From: Phycisphaerales bacterium
Lineage (GTDB): Bacteria > Planctomycetota > Phycisphaerae > Phycisphaerales > UBA1924
DNA: 64,000 nt
Assembly (NCBI GenBank): GCA_016741915.1
Contig: JACVCS010000001.1
Location: forward strand, 40,043-104,042
Reading direction: 5' to 3'
How positions within the stretch are numbered: position 1 is the stretch's first letter; the number at the start of each line of letters is the position of its first letter. The position numbers and the translations under genes are program-made. Positions 46,169 through 54,349 of this stretch are shown here, piece by piece. The notes beneath the pieces were generated by a model. The model was not told the origin of the DNA, made no database searches, and saw only the letters and a program-made list of their open reading frames with translations.

Positions 46169-47680
46169 TCACTGCGCCGCCTTCGCCAACCCCCGCTCCA
46201 CACACGCAAAGACCCGCGGCCAATCCTTCTCGTCAAACACCGGCAACGGCGGCAACATCCGCAGGTGGTACGGCCCGTGCCCGCAATAGAACACGATCAC
46301 ACCTTCTTCAAACATCGCCTTCGCCGCCTTCTCGATCTTCGCCTTCTCACCACCAAACGGCGTGAACCGCATCATGCCGCCCAACCCGTTCGCCAGTTCA
46401 CCCAGTTGCCCGTACTTCTCGCTCACGCTGGGGAACCACTGCGGATACTTCTTCGCCAGCGCGTGCACCTGCTCGCGGAAGAGCCGGTGGTGCTTGGCAA
46501 AGACGCCCTCGCCGCCGTACCAGTTGCCCTTCTCAAGCCGATCGAGCACCTGCGTGCCGGTCTGGAACTGCGCCCCGCCGCTGACGAACGTGCCGCTGAG
46601 CAGCCCGGGCCCGGGGTTGTATTCTTTCGTGAACATCGTGGCGCACACCTGCGTCATCTTGCCCACGCAGAAGACATCAACGTAATCGCCCAGATCGAAG
46701 TGCTCGTAGGCGAACATCTGCTCGGTCCGCCCGAAGGACTGGATCTCATCGTCCCACACCGCGATGTTGTTCGCCTTGCACACGTCCATCAGGGCCTTGA
46801 AGTAGTCGCGCGTGCCGACGTTGAACCCGCCCTCGCCCTGCACCAGCTCGAAGATGAAGCACGCGTGCTGCTTGGGGTAGCGCTCGATGTACTGCGTCAG
46901 GTGGCTGACGCACATGTCGATGTACCGCTTCTGCCCCATCCGCTCCGCCATCACCGGGTCGTAGAACGGCATGTAATCCACCTGCGTGCTCAGCGGGATC
47001 CCCACGCGGTACGCCGCCGCGTCGCCGATCTGGCTCATCGTCACGCTCCGCCCCATGAAGCAGTCCTTGAACGCGATCACCCGGCTCGCCGGCGCGTGCT
47101 TCTGATAGCACACCTTCACCGCGTTCTCGTTCGCCATCGCGCCGCTGGTGCTGGGATAGACGTGCGCCAGCTTGCTCTTGCGCTGCGCGAGCTTCAGCAG
47201 TTTCTCGCCGAACTGATAGACCTCGAAGTTCGCCTGCAGGTTGCCGTGGTTGACGGTGTCACCCATCGCCCCGCGCAGGCCCGCCTCGATCATCCCGGGG
47301 TCGGAGTGTCCGAAGAAGTGCACGCCGATGCCGGCGATCATGTCCCACTTCACCGAGCCGTCCATGAGTTCAACGAGCGCGCCGTTGCCGATGCCCGAGC
47401 CCAGGTACGGATAGAGCAGCCCGCGCCCGCGGACCTCCGCCGCCCGTTTCATCGCTTCCTCGAAGCTCACCTTCAGCGCCGGGTCCAGCGGCCCGCGCTC
47501 GCCCGTAATCTTCGCCGACTTCGCCTTCACCTCACCGACGATGGCTTTGATCGCCTGATCGACCACGGCGCTGCTGTGCAGCTCACTGCCCACGGTCCTC
47601 ACACCGGCCCCATGCCCCGCACCGTTGCCGTTGTTCCCGCCGCTGGTCGAGGCCGACGTGTTCGATGCAATCGCGCTCAT
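46169..47680 (-). CDS. Class III PLP-dependent aminotransferase
   Basis: 503 residues. Acetylornithine/ornithine/4-aminobutyrate-type fold. PLP lysine in FCVGKMTQVC (Lys341), FELVQGEGGFNVGTRDYF, the AVWDDEIQSFGRTEQMFAYE acid (Asp310/311), and YPSTSGAMANENAVKV. The first 35 residues are a Ser/Gly/Asn-rich leader not found in ordinary members. Amino donor cannot be named. ATG at 47680 with GGAAGGG. 53 bases upstream of the hydrolase paralogue B start. Family sure, substrate not. Confidence 0.9.
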   Translation of the reverse strand: MSAIASNTSASTSGGNNGNGAGHGAGVRTVGSELHSSAVVDQAIKAIVGEVKAKSAKITGERGPLDPALKVSFEEAMKRAAEVRGRGLLYPYLGSGIGNGALVELMDGSVKWDMIAGIGVHFFGHSDPGMIEAGLRGAMGDTVNHGNLQANFEVYQFGEKLLKLAQRKSKLAHVYPSTSGAMANENAVKVCYQKHAPASRVIAFKDCFMGRSVTMSQIGDAAAYRVGIPLSTQVDYMPFYDPVMAERMGQKRYIDMCVSHLTQYIERYPKQHACFIFELVQGEGGFNVGTRDYFKALMDVCKANNIAVWDDEIQSFGRTEQMFAYEHFDLGDYVDVFCVGKMTQVCATMFTKEYNPGPGLLSGTFVSGGAQFQTGTQVLDRLEKGNWYGGEGVFAKHHRLFREQVHALAKKYPQWFPSVSEKYGQLGELANGLGGMMRFTPFGGEKAKIEKAAKAMFEEGVIVFYCGHGPYHLRMLPPLPVFDEKDWPRVFACVERGLAKAAQ

Positions 47681-47866
47681 GCGTTCCCTTCCGTGTTCAG
47701 GCACCAACCTCACAAACCCCGCGACATCATCTCCGCACCATCTCCGCCGCATCATCCTAAGTGACGCGATCGACCACCACCACCCCAAACCCACGCACCC
47801 CAATCCTCGTGGACTCAGCCCTGTTCTATCGGATGTTCCGCATCCGGCCCGCAACCGCCGCCGACA

Positions 47867-48181
47867 TCAAACCACAACCCGGTCGCCCACACGCCGTTCA
47901 AACCGGATTCCCTCAACCCCGCCCCACCTCGCCAATCCCTCAGCCCTCAACCCGGGCGCAAACTCCCGCATGTACCGATCAAGCGCCCCCCGGTCTTCAA
48001 ACTCGTACACCGCCTCGACCTTCCAAACCGCCCCCTCCCCATCCCACGCCGTGACGTTCGCTGTTCGGGCACCCCCCTGGATAACCGCCTGAACATGCCC
48101 CTCGACGAGCCACCGGGCGTACTGACCCGCGATCTCCGCCGATGGCAAAACCGCCGTCACGCTGTACACAACCATGCCCAT
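47867..48181 (-). CDS. Small DUF4286-like protein
   Basis: 104 residues, MVVYSVTAVLPSAEIAGQYA then WKVEAVYEFEDRGALDRYMR and GLRAEGLARWGGVEGIRFER. This matches DUF4286 (dimeric ferredoxin-like fold, role unknown). The GTG/ATG order is unclear: ATG at 48181 and 48175 are both possible, with AGGAGG 13 bases before the first. Stands alone. Confidence 0.75.
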   Translation of the reverse strand: MGMVVYSVTAVLPSAEIAGQYARWLVEGHVQAVIQGGARTANVTAWDGEGAVWKVEAVYEFEDRGALDRYMREFAPGLRAEGLARWGGVEGIRFERRVGDRVVV

Positions 48182-48317
48182 ACCCAAACATAGCCCTCCT
48201 GATTTGCCCGCACGCGGACAAGTGTTCAAGGCGATTCGTTCACTCCAGGGTTTACACCAGCATGGCCAGGGGTACCTCATCGTGTGCGTTTCTGTTGCTG
48301 GGAAACAACCCAAAGCA

Positions 48318-48347
48318 CCCAAATCGTTCATTTATGAACCTTTTGGG
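48318..48347. promoter_or_regulatory. 30-bp imperfect dyad upstream of the ECF sigma gene
   Basis: CCCAAA-tc-GTTCAT-tt-ATGAAC-ct-TTTGGG: 12 of 14 pairs complementary, centre between 48332 and 48333, 132 bases before the sigma-factor start and also in front of the divergent DUF4286 gene. AT-rich in a GC-rich region, which suits a protein-binding operator. No T run after it. Confidence 0.6.
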
Positions 48348-48478
48348 CTCGGTGGTCACCGCCCGGGCCCGATAGTCTTCCTTGCCAAAGTCGGACGGTT
48401 GGCAAACCGCCGATCGACCACGTCACTGCTTGCAATACGCCCCCAGCCTGTTCGTTGTGCTTTTCGAGCGTCAGGACG

Positions 48479-49174
48479 ATGACCGCACCTTCCTCTCCAC
48501 CCCCTCCGTCTTCCCCTCAACTGGGAAACGCCCTGACGCCATCAGCGGGCGTGCCGTCGACATTCGGTTCCGACGGTCCGGCCGCCGATCTCGCGGCGAT
48601 TCTTGCCGCGGCGGCTCTCGGTGACGGGCAGGCCTGGACCAACCTGGTCGGGCTCTACGCCCGTCGGATCTTCGCCCTCGCCCGCTCGCGCGTGGGCCGA
48701 CCCGATCTTGCCGAGGAGATCACCCAGTCGGTCTTTGTCACGCTGGCGAGCAAGCTGAAAGCCGAGGCCAGCGGCTACAGCGAACAGGGGCGATTCGAGA
48801 GCTGGCTGATGCGGATCGCGATGAACCGCGTCCGCGACGAGATCCGCAGACAACGACGACACGCCGAACCGACCGATCCTGAACACCTCTCCAACGTACC
48901 AAGCACACGCGACCAGCAGCACGAACCGACCACCAACGAGGATAACGACCGACAGCTCCGCACACTTCGCTCAGCCCTCTCCAAGCTCTCCGACAGCGAC
49001 CGCGAGATCATCGAGATGCGACACCACGGCGGGCTGAGCTTCGCACAGATCGCCGAACTCCTCAGCGAACCGCTCGGCACACTCCTCGCCCGGCACCATC
49101 GGGCCCTGAAGAAACTCAAGCTGCTGCTGGAAGAAAACGCCGCCGACAGAGATTCACGCAAGGACGACCTATGA
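48479..49174 (+). CDS. ECF-type RNA polymerase sigma factor
   Basis: 231 residues. A Pro/Ser-rich N-terminal 45 residues, then region 2 (LARSRVGRPDLAEEITQSVF, core-binding and -10 recognition) and region 4 (LSDSDREIIEMRHHGGLSFA, helix-turn-helix for -35). Classic ECF layout with a linker of about 60 residues. ATG at 48479 with AGGA close before it. Overlaps the next gene by four bases (ATGA), so that gene should be its regulator. Confidence 0.93.
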   Translation: MTAPSSPPPPSSPQLGNALTPSAGVPSTFGSDGPAADLAAILAAAALGDGQAWTNLVGLYARRIFALARSRVGRPDLAEEITQSVFVTLASKLKAEASGYSEQGRFESWLMRIAMNRVRDEIRRQRRHAEPTDPEHLSNVPSTRDQQHEPTTNEDNDRQLRTLRSALSKLSDSDREIIEMRHHGGLSFAQIAELLSEPLGTLLARHHRALKKLKLLLEENAADRDSRKDDL

Positions 49175-49776
49175 ACTCCACCCCCCCCACTCCGAACAAC
49201 CCGCGGCACACCGACGACCACCTGATCGATGCCGAGCTGCGCCAGGTCAACGGTCTGCTGGAGACGCTCGCGGCCCGAGACGCGCAGGGCCTTTCGCCCC
49301 AGGCGCTCGACCGCATCGCCCGCGCCGGTGCACAGGAGGCCCGCGCCTCATCGCAGGGCGATTCGCCAGCGCTTCGTCTGACCGAGTTCGAGGCGAAGGT
49401 GGCGCGTCACCAGATGCACCGCGTGACGATGCCGCGGCGGTACGCCGCCGCCGCGATGATCGCCATTACCTGCGGCCTCGGCGCGCTGGCGTGGATGAAC
49501 TACGCCAATCGCAGCACAACCAATACCCCGGGCTCGGGCGGAACCAGCGTCGCCAGCGGTAGCGAACAATCCAACCAAGCCGTCGCCTCGACCGAGAACG
49601 CCGCCGCGAGCGAGATTGCTTCGATGCTCTCCGCGGTGGCGTGGCTTGACGATTCCTCCAGCGAACTGGCGAGCCTGAATACCGACGCCGATTCTCTCTT
49701 TGAATCGATCAAGGGCGATCCGCTCTCGGTTCCCGAAGTCTCCGGGGGCATCGGCGGCGGAACCGGCTCGATGTAA
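49171..49776 (+). CDS. Probable anti-sigma factor (single-pass membrane protein)
   Basis: 201 residues. The first 90 residues are charged and would be inside, with RQVNGLLETLAARDAQ as a possible sigma contact. One helix (about 91-110, RYAAAAMIAITCGLGALAWM) is followed by a Ser/Thr/Asn-rich outer part ending in a Gly-rich tail. No zinc HxxxCxxC anti-sigma signature is present, so this role rests on its ATGA overlap with the sigma gene and its shape. Function inferred. Confidence 0.7.
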   Translation: MNSTPPTPNNPRHTDDHLIDAELRQVNGLLETLAARDAQGLSPQALDRIARAGAQEARASSQGDSPALRLTEFEAKVARHQMHRVTMPRRYAAAAMIAITCGLGALAWMNYANRSTTNTPGSGGTSVASGSEQSNQAVASTENAAASEIASMLSAVAWLDDSSSELASLNTDADSLFESIKGDPLSVPEVSGGIGGGTGSM

Positions 49777-49880
49777 TGACCAACCGCCGACACAATGACC
49801 GTACCTTTACTGATTGAACGATGTGTGCGCTCGAACGATCCGAACCGACCACTGAATCGACTCTCACGGGGAACACGCCC

Positions 49881-51143
49881 ATGCAGATCTTGAAACGAGC
49901 ACACCTTCTCGCGGCGTTCTGCGGGCTTTCGCTCGCATTCACCGGTGCGGGCCTGGCCCTTCAGCCGGGCACACCGGACGAACCGCCGATGCACGAGCCC
50001 CCCCCGCCACCGATGGGCGGGCCGGATGACAACAACCGCCCCGGGCCGGGCGATCAGCAGCGTCCCGAGCGCCGCCGCGGCGGTCAGGACAGCAACGACA
50101 ATCGCCGCCCGCGTATGGGCGGGCCGAACGCTCAAGGCCCGCAGGGCAACGCGCCGGGCGAGGGTCCGATGCGTCAGGCGATGAGCAACGACCCGAAGGT
50201 TGTCCGTGCCGCGCTCGATCTTGTGCGTACGCACCTGAAGGAGATGATGCCGCGGATCGACAAGGCGATCACCGCGCTGGACAACGGGGCCGACGTAGCA
50301 ACCGTTCGGCGAGAACTCGCTCAATCACGAGCGGAGAACGCTCAGGGCTTCATGGAAGCCCTCCGCCAGAGCGGAATCCTGGGCCCTGGCCTCATGGGCA
50401 ACGTCCGCCGCGGACCCGGCGCGGGCGAAGGGCCCGACATGCAAGACGATCGCGACGGCCCGGGCCCGCGCGGGCCTGAGGGCGAGATGCGTGAAGGGCG
50501 CGAGGGACGTGAAGGGCGCGGCCCGCGTGCGTTCACGCAGGAAGACCGCGACCGCGTACTGGCGGAGATCCGCGAGCACAACCCCGACCTTGCCAAGCAG
50601 ATCGAAAGTGCCCGCGAGCAATCACCCGAAAGTGCCGATCAGTTCCTGCGGTTCATCGGCGACAAGATGCGCGGCATGCGCGAACTTCGTGACCGAGACC
50701 CCGAGAGCTACCAGCTCCGCAAGACCGAGATCATCGGCTTGTTCAAGATGCTCAAGCTTCGCAAGGAGTACGCCGAGGCGGCGAAGAACAACGCCGACCA
50801 GGCCAAGCTCGACACGATCAAGGGTGAGCTGCGCGTGGTGATGGGCGAGTTGTGGGACACGCGGCAGAAGCTCGACGAAATGCAGCTCCGCGAACTGGAG
50901 AAACGCGTCGAACGCATGAAGCAAGAGGCCGTGAAGCGCACGGAGATGCGGGAGAAGGTCATCAACGAGCGGACGGAAGCGATCATCCGCGAAGCCACGC
51001 AGCCGCCGGGCGGCAAGGGCGGCCGTCCGCCGATGCGCCGTGATGGCGCGGGCCCGGGGCCGAACGGTCTGCCGGGGCCGGGCGGGCCGCGGGGCGGACC
51101 GGGTGAGAACGCTCCGCCGCCGCCGCCGGTCCAGCCGCGGTGA
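49881..51143 (+). CDS. Pro/Gly-rich exported protein of a sigma-factor cluster
   Basis: 420 residues. Signal peptide (about 4-24, RAHLLAAFCGLSLAFTGAGL). Then Pro- and Gly-rich segments (PPPPMGGPDD and GPGPRGPEGEMREGREGREG), interrupted by helical blocks such as RVLAEIREHNPDLAKQIESA. C-terminal coiled-coil ELRVVMGELWDTRQKLDEMQ and a Gly/Pro-rich end. It might be an envelope stress or metal-binding sensor of the Spy/CpxP kind, but no LTxxQ motif is seen. Start at 49881. Followed by a strong terminator. Function unknown. Confidence 0.7.
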   Translation: MQILKRAHLLAAFCGLSLAFTGAGLALQPGTPDEPPMHEPPPPPMGGPDDNNRPGPGDQQRPERRRGGQDSNDNRRPRMGGPNAQGPQGNAPGEGPMRQAMSNDPKVVRAALDLVRTHLKEMMPRIDKAITALDNGADVATVRRELAQSRAENAQGFMEALRQSGILGPGLMGNVRRGPGAGEGPDMQDDRDGPGPRGPEGEMREGREGREGRGPRAFTQEDRDRVLAEIREHNPDLAKQIESAREQSPESADQFLRFIGDKMRGMRELRDRDPESYQLRKTEIIGLFKMLKLRKEYAEAAKNNADQAKLDTIKGELRVVMGELWDTRQKLDEMQLRELEKRVERMKQEAVKRTEMREKVINERTEAIIREATQPPGGKGGRPPMRRDGAGPGPNGLPGPGGPRGGPGENAPPPPPVQPR

Positions 51144-51171
51144 TCGACGTGTCCGCAATCTCGAAACAGAC

Positions 51172-51204
51172 AAAGAGCACGGCCGTTGCAAGCCGTGCTC
51201 TTTT
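51172..51204 (+). terminator. Intrinsic terminator after the sigma cluster
   Basis: Perfect 12-bp stem AAAGAGCACGGC / GCCGTGCTCTTT (51172-51183 with 51192-51203, 8-base loop), ending in TTTT. It lies 28 bases after the exported protein's stop. Confidence 0.9.
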
Positions 51205-51283
51205 CATATTGATGAATCATCGGGCCGAGATCGCTGCGATCGGTTGGTCCTCGGTGGATTGACTGCTGTGAGGCGATGCGCAA

Positions 51284-51736
51284 TCACGAAACGATCGAAC
51301 CGGGCGCGATATCGGCTTCGGGCTTGAGGATGATGACCTTGCGGACGGCGTTCGGATCCGCCGCCGCGGCGTCCTTGGGCAGATCGCTCGCCGCGAGGAG
51401 CATCCCGCGGGATTCCTCGCCGCGGATGACGCGCGGAGCGAGGTTCGCCACGATGATGATCAGACGCCCGACCAGGTCCTCGGCCTTGTAGTAATCGCGG
51501 ATCCCCGCACAGATCTGCCGGGGCGTTCCCGAGCCGTCGTCGAGCTGCAGCTTGAACAACCGATCGGCCTTGGGGTGATTCTCGGCGTGCAGAATCTTCG
51601 CCACGCGAAGGTCGACCTTCGCGAAGTCCTCGAAGGGAATCACGGGCTTGGGTCCGTCCGGCGCTGGTGCCGGCGCGGCGGCGTTCGGAGTTGTCGGAGC
51701 GGGGTTTGCAGTCGACGGAGTGTTCGCAGCGGACAT
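51284..51736 (-). CDS. Stand-alone tRNA-binding domain (MetG C-terminal / Trbp111-like)
   Basis: 150 residues. After an Ala/Pro-rich 40-residue N-terminus comes the OB-fold of methionyl-tRNA synthetase C-terminal type: FEDFAKVDLRVAKILHAENH, ADRLFKLQLDDG, QICAGIRDYY, RLIIIVANLAPRVIRGEESR and GMLLAA. It binds the tRNA elbow and usually works as a dimer in trans. No catalytic synthetase part. ATG at 51736 with AAAGG. Confidence 0.9.
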   Translation of the reverse strand: MSAANTPSTANPAPTTPNAAAPAPAPDGPKPVIPFEDFAKVDLRVAKILHAENHPKADRLFKLQLDDGSGTPRQICAGIRDYYKAEDLVGRLIIIVANLAPRVIRGEESRGMLLAASDLPKDAAAADPNAVRKVIILKPEADIAPGSIVS

Positions 51737-51815
51737 GCACAGGCCTTTCATTGACGAAGAACCGGACAATCGCGACGCGCAGTGTCGGCGAAGCGATATC
51801 CGATTGATGCCAAGG

Positions 51816-53216
51816 TTAGCCTTCCGGCATTGCGTTCTCTCGCGGATAGTTCAGCCCACACTCGGGGCATCGAGCCGCACCTTTCACCTTTGGATATCGG
51901 CAGGCTGTGCACACCCCCCGCGCGGCACGGTACGCGAGCCACCGTCGCGCGAGCAGAATCCCGAAATACAACGGCGCTGCGTAGATCAGCGCGCAGTGAA
52001 TGAGCGGGTACAGGCCCTTCGGCTGCCAAACGATCACGGGCGCGAGTTTGGGATAGCGAAAGTCGTAAACCGAGTAGTCATCGAGGAGTGGTTGATTCCC
52101 GAGGATCGCACCGCCGACGAGGCGAAAGCTGGGCCTCTCGTGGTCCGGCACGTTTGGATCACCGCTGTCGATGTAATCGGTCTGATGAATCTCGAGCATC
52201 GAGAAACACCGCACGGGCCAGCCGAACGTGCGTTCACGGATGATGTAGCTGGTGTACACAACAGGCAAGATCAGTCTATGCAACGAGAATCGTGCAACGA
52301 ACGAGTCTTGTCCTCTCCAGTTCAGCTCGATCGCCTCCGGGATGCCATCCTGAGAGTTCGCATCGGATGGATAGTCAAAGCCGGTGAGTGAACGGCCACA
52401 GGCGAACCCCGGGGTTCGGATGCCGGATTCCATGCTTGGAGGTGACAGCGCCGATGACATCGCCACGATCCACGCAACCAGCGCGCCGATGAGCAGGCAG
52501 ATCGCTGCGGTGGCGAAGTGTCGCCGATTGGTCCACGGCTCGATGAGCACCCGCCGCGTCATGGCGTTCGAGCGAGGGTTCAGTGGTTTGACGATCCGCG
52601 AGAGCACCCACGCCGCGGGCCTTCTGAGCAGCATGCACGCAAGTGCGACTGCCGCGATGTTGAAGAGCAGTTCCGGGAGTTTGACCCTCAATGGCACAAT
52701 CCACGTGCCCTTGAGATTACCCCATTCCCCGCGCTTGATTTCCAAAGCGGAGACACACGCCCAATCGCCGCTGACGCCGTGGCGGATTTCGCCCTCCATA
52801 CACCGCAAGGGCCAGCCAAACTGCATCAACACGCCGAGACCGTCGCCGTTACCAACCCGCGCGGGACATTCAGCGGTCACATTCGATGTTGATGGATAGT
52901 TGAACTTTGACCATCGAAACGGTTCCTTTAGGAGTGGTCCTGATCGAATGGCGTTCCACCAATACACGTCAAGAAATGCCGATCGATCCCACCACCACAC
53001 CGCGCCCCTCGGATCCTCGCACTCTCGATCGTCCGGGGCACACAGATGAATCGTCGGAACCGCCCACACCCCCAACACCACAACGAATACCTGCACGATC
53101 ACCGACACGACCGCGCACAACAGCAATCGACGCGTAATCCCGGGCTCAAACCACCGCCATCGCGATCGTGGTTTCACCGACAGTGCGCCGTCGCCAAACT
53201 CTTCGCTCGGGCTCAT
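51816..53216 (-). CDS. Duplicated membrane protein with zinc-ribbon tail
   Basis: 466 residues. Two similar halves, each with a soluble domain and membrane helices. The repeated motif is FGWPLRCMEGEI in the first half and FGWPVRCFSMLEI in the second. Helices at about 30-53 and 185-215 in half one and further ones in half two. The tail CTACRYPKVKGAARCPECG is a zinc ribbon of the type also ending the protein at 23545-23988. Function unknown. It probably arose by tandem duplication and fusion. ATG at 53216. Confidence 0.75.
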   Translation of the reverse strand: MSPSEEFGDGALSVKPRSRWRWFEPGITRRLLLCAVVSVIVQVFVVVLGVWAVPTIHLCAPDDRECEDPRGAVWWWDRSAFLDVYWWNAIRSGPLLKEPFRWSKFNYPSTSNVTAECPARVGNGDGLGVLMQFGWPLRCMEGEIRHGVSGDWACVSALEIKRGEWGNLKGTWIVPLRVKLPELLFNIAAVALACMLLRRPAAWVLSRIVKPLNPRSNAMTRRVLIEPWTNRRHFATAAICLLIGALVAWIVAMSSALSPPSMESGIRTPGFACGRSLTGFDYPSDANSQDGIPEAIELNWRGQDSFVARFSLHRLILPVVYTSYIIRERTFGWPVRCFSMLEIHQTDYIDSGDPNVPDHERPSFRLVGGAILGNQPLLDDYSVYDFRYPKLAPVIVWQPKGLYPLIHCALIYAAPLYFGILLARRWLAYRAARGVCTACRYPKVKGAARCPECGLNYPRENAMPEG

Positions 53217-53275
53217 GCGGATGTTGAACGCACGAACCGAGGGAAAGTTCCCGGCCGTCCATCACTTCTGCACAA

Positions 53276-54349
53276 TCACGGCTTCTCAACCCACGCCCCG
53301 TCGCGGAAGTACGCCCGGCTCACATCCACCTGCAGCGATTCCGCAACCGCCTCGGGTGTCGGGTCGCGCAGCGGCTGTCCTTCGTCCACCAGCGCCTGCG
53401 ACGACCAGAAGCGGTGCACGCCGCGGAGCAGGACCGATTCTGCACGCAACTGGCCGAGCAGTTGGTTCAGCGTCAGGTCCGGACCGGGCTGGCCGTTGCA
53501 GGTTCGGCAGAGGCGCACGCGTGCGGGCGTGCCGGGGCCGTCGCTTCGCGTGATCGTCCGACGATTCCGGCACTCGGGGCATGTCGCCCACGTCTGGTTC
53601 CACGAGCGGATGGTCTGCAGCGCGTTGATCTCGCCGTCGGAGTTGATCACGGGTTCATACGCCACGAGAAGTGCGGCCACCTCGGGCCTGTCGAGCAGAA
53701 TGTCCGAGCGGCGCCCCTCGCCCACGCGCGACAACCCGAGCGCGGTTGCCAGATCGAAACCGGTCTGATCCGTCGGCTGCAAGATCGCCAATCGACGCTT
53801 CGCGGGTTGAGCGGCCGCCGATCGCGGTCCTGTCTGCGCCACGCGGGCGGCGGCGTTGAGGTAGTGCCTTTCGCGATCACTCGGCGAGAGCGAAGCGAGC
53901 GACAGCAGAGCACTCGGGGTGATCGATTCCGGCGAACCGGCCTGCTGATCCAGGTGCATTGCCAGAACGAAGAGCTCGCGCGCCAGCTTGCGGTCGCTGC
54001 GTGTGCGCGCTTCGGAGGCGACCTCTTCACCGAGCAGGAAGTACTCCATCGGCTTCGAGGGTGAAAGCGCACTCAACCGCTTCGCGAGGTCGCGAACCGC
54101 CAGATCGTTCAGCGTGCTTTGCATCTGCGCATCGGTCGGCGGTCTCTCGACCTGCCGCGGCGTCGGTTGCGGCAGATTGGGATTTGCGGGTGCGGGCCCG
54201 GCGTCGCCCGGCGCACGGAAACTCGTCCGTGCATTCGTTGTGCCCGCAGCGCGAGCGAGTTCGCTGCCGAGCGACCACGCACCGATGAGTGTGACGGTCG
54301 CCACGAGGGTCGAGACGAGCGAGACCGCTGTGAACGCGCGCACCTGCAT
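53276..54349 (-). CDS. Exported/anchored protein with a Cys4 zinc module
   Basis: 357 residues. N-terminal anchor (about 5-28, AFTAVSLVSTLVATVTLIGA). Helical middle with EYFLLGEEVASEARTRSDRK. Then a DnaJ-type-looking cysteine module: TCPECRNRR and RLCRTCNGQPG. No homologue I can name. Its start overlaps the upstream stop as TGATG (54347-54351), so it is translated with the 1032-residue protein and belongs to the ExbBD operon, as its last gene. Confidence 0.65.
   Translation of the reverse strand: MQVRAFTAVSLVSTLVATVTLIGAWSLGSELARAAGTTNARTSFRAPGDAGPAPANPNLPQPTPRQVERPPTDAQMQSTLNDLAVRDLAKRLSALSPSKPMEYFLLGEEVASEARTRSDRKLARELFVLAMHLDQQAGSPESITPSALLSLASLSPSDRERHYLNAAARVAQTGPRSAAAQPAKRRLAILQPTDQTGFDLATALGLSRVGEGRRSDILLDRPEVAALLVAYEPVINSDGEINALQTIRSWNQTWATCPECRNRRTITRSDGPGTPARVRLCRTCNGQPGPDLTLNQLLGQLRAESVLLRGVHRFWSSQALVDEGQPLRDPTPEAVAESLQVDVSRAYFRDGAWVEKP

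Noticed and set aside
44241..46289. 682-codon open frame on plus
   Set aside because: It lies opposite to the hydrolase lipoprotein and aminotransferase genes and has Arg/His/Pro-rich unnatural composition, a shadow of GC-rich coding sequence.
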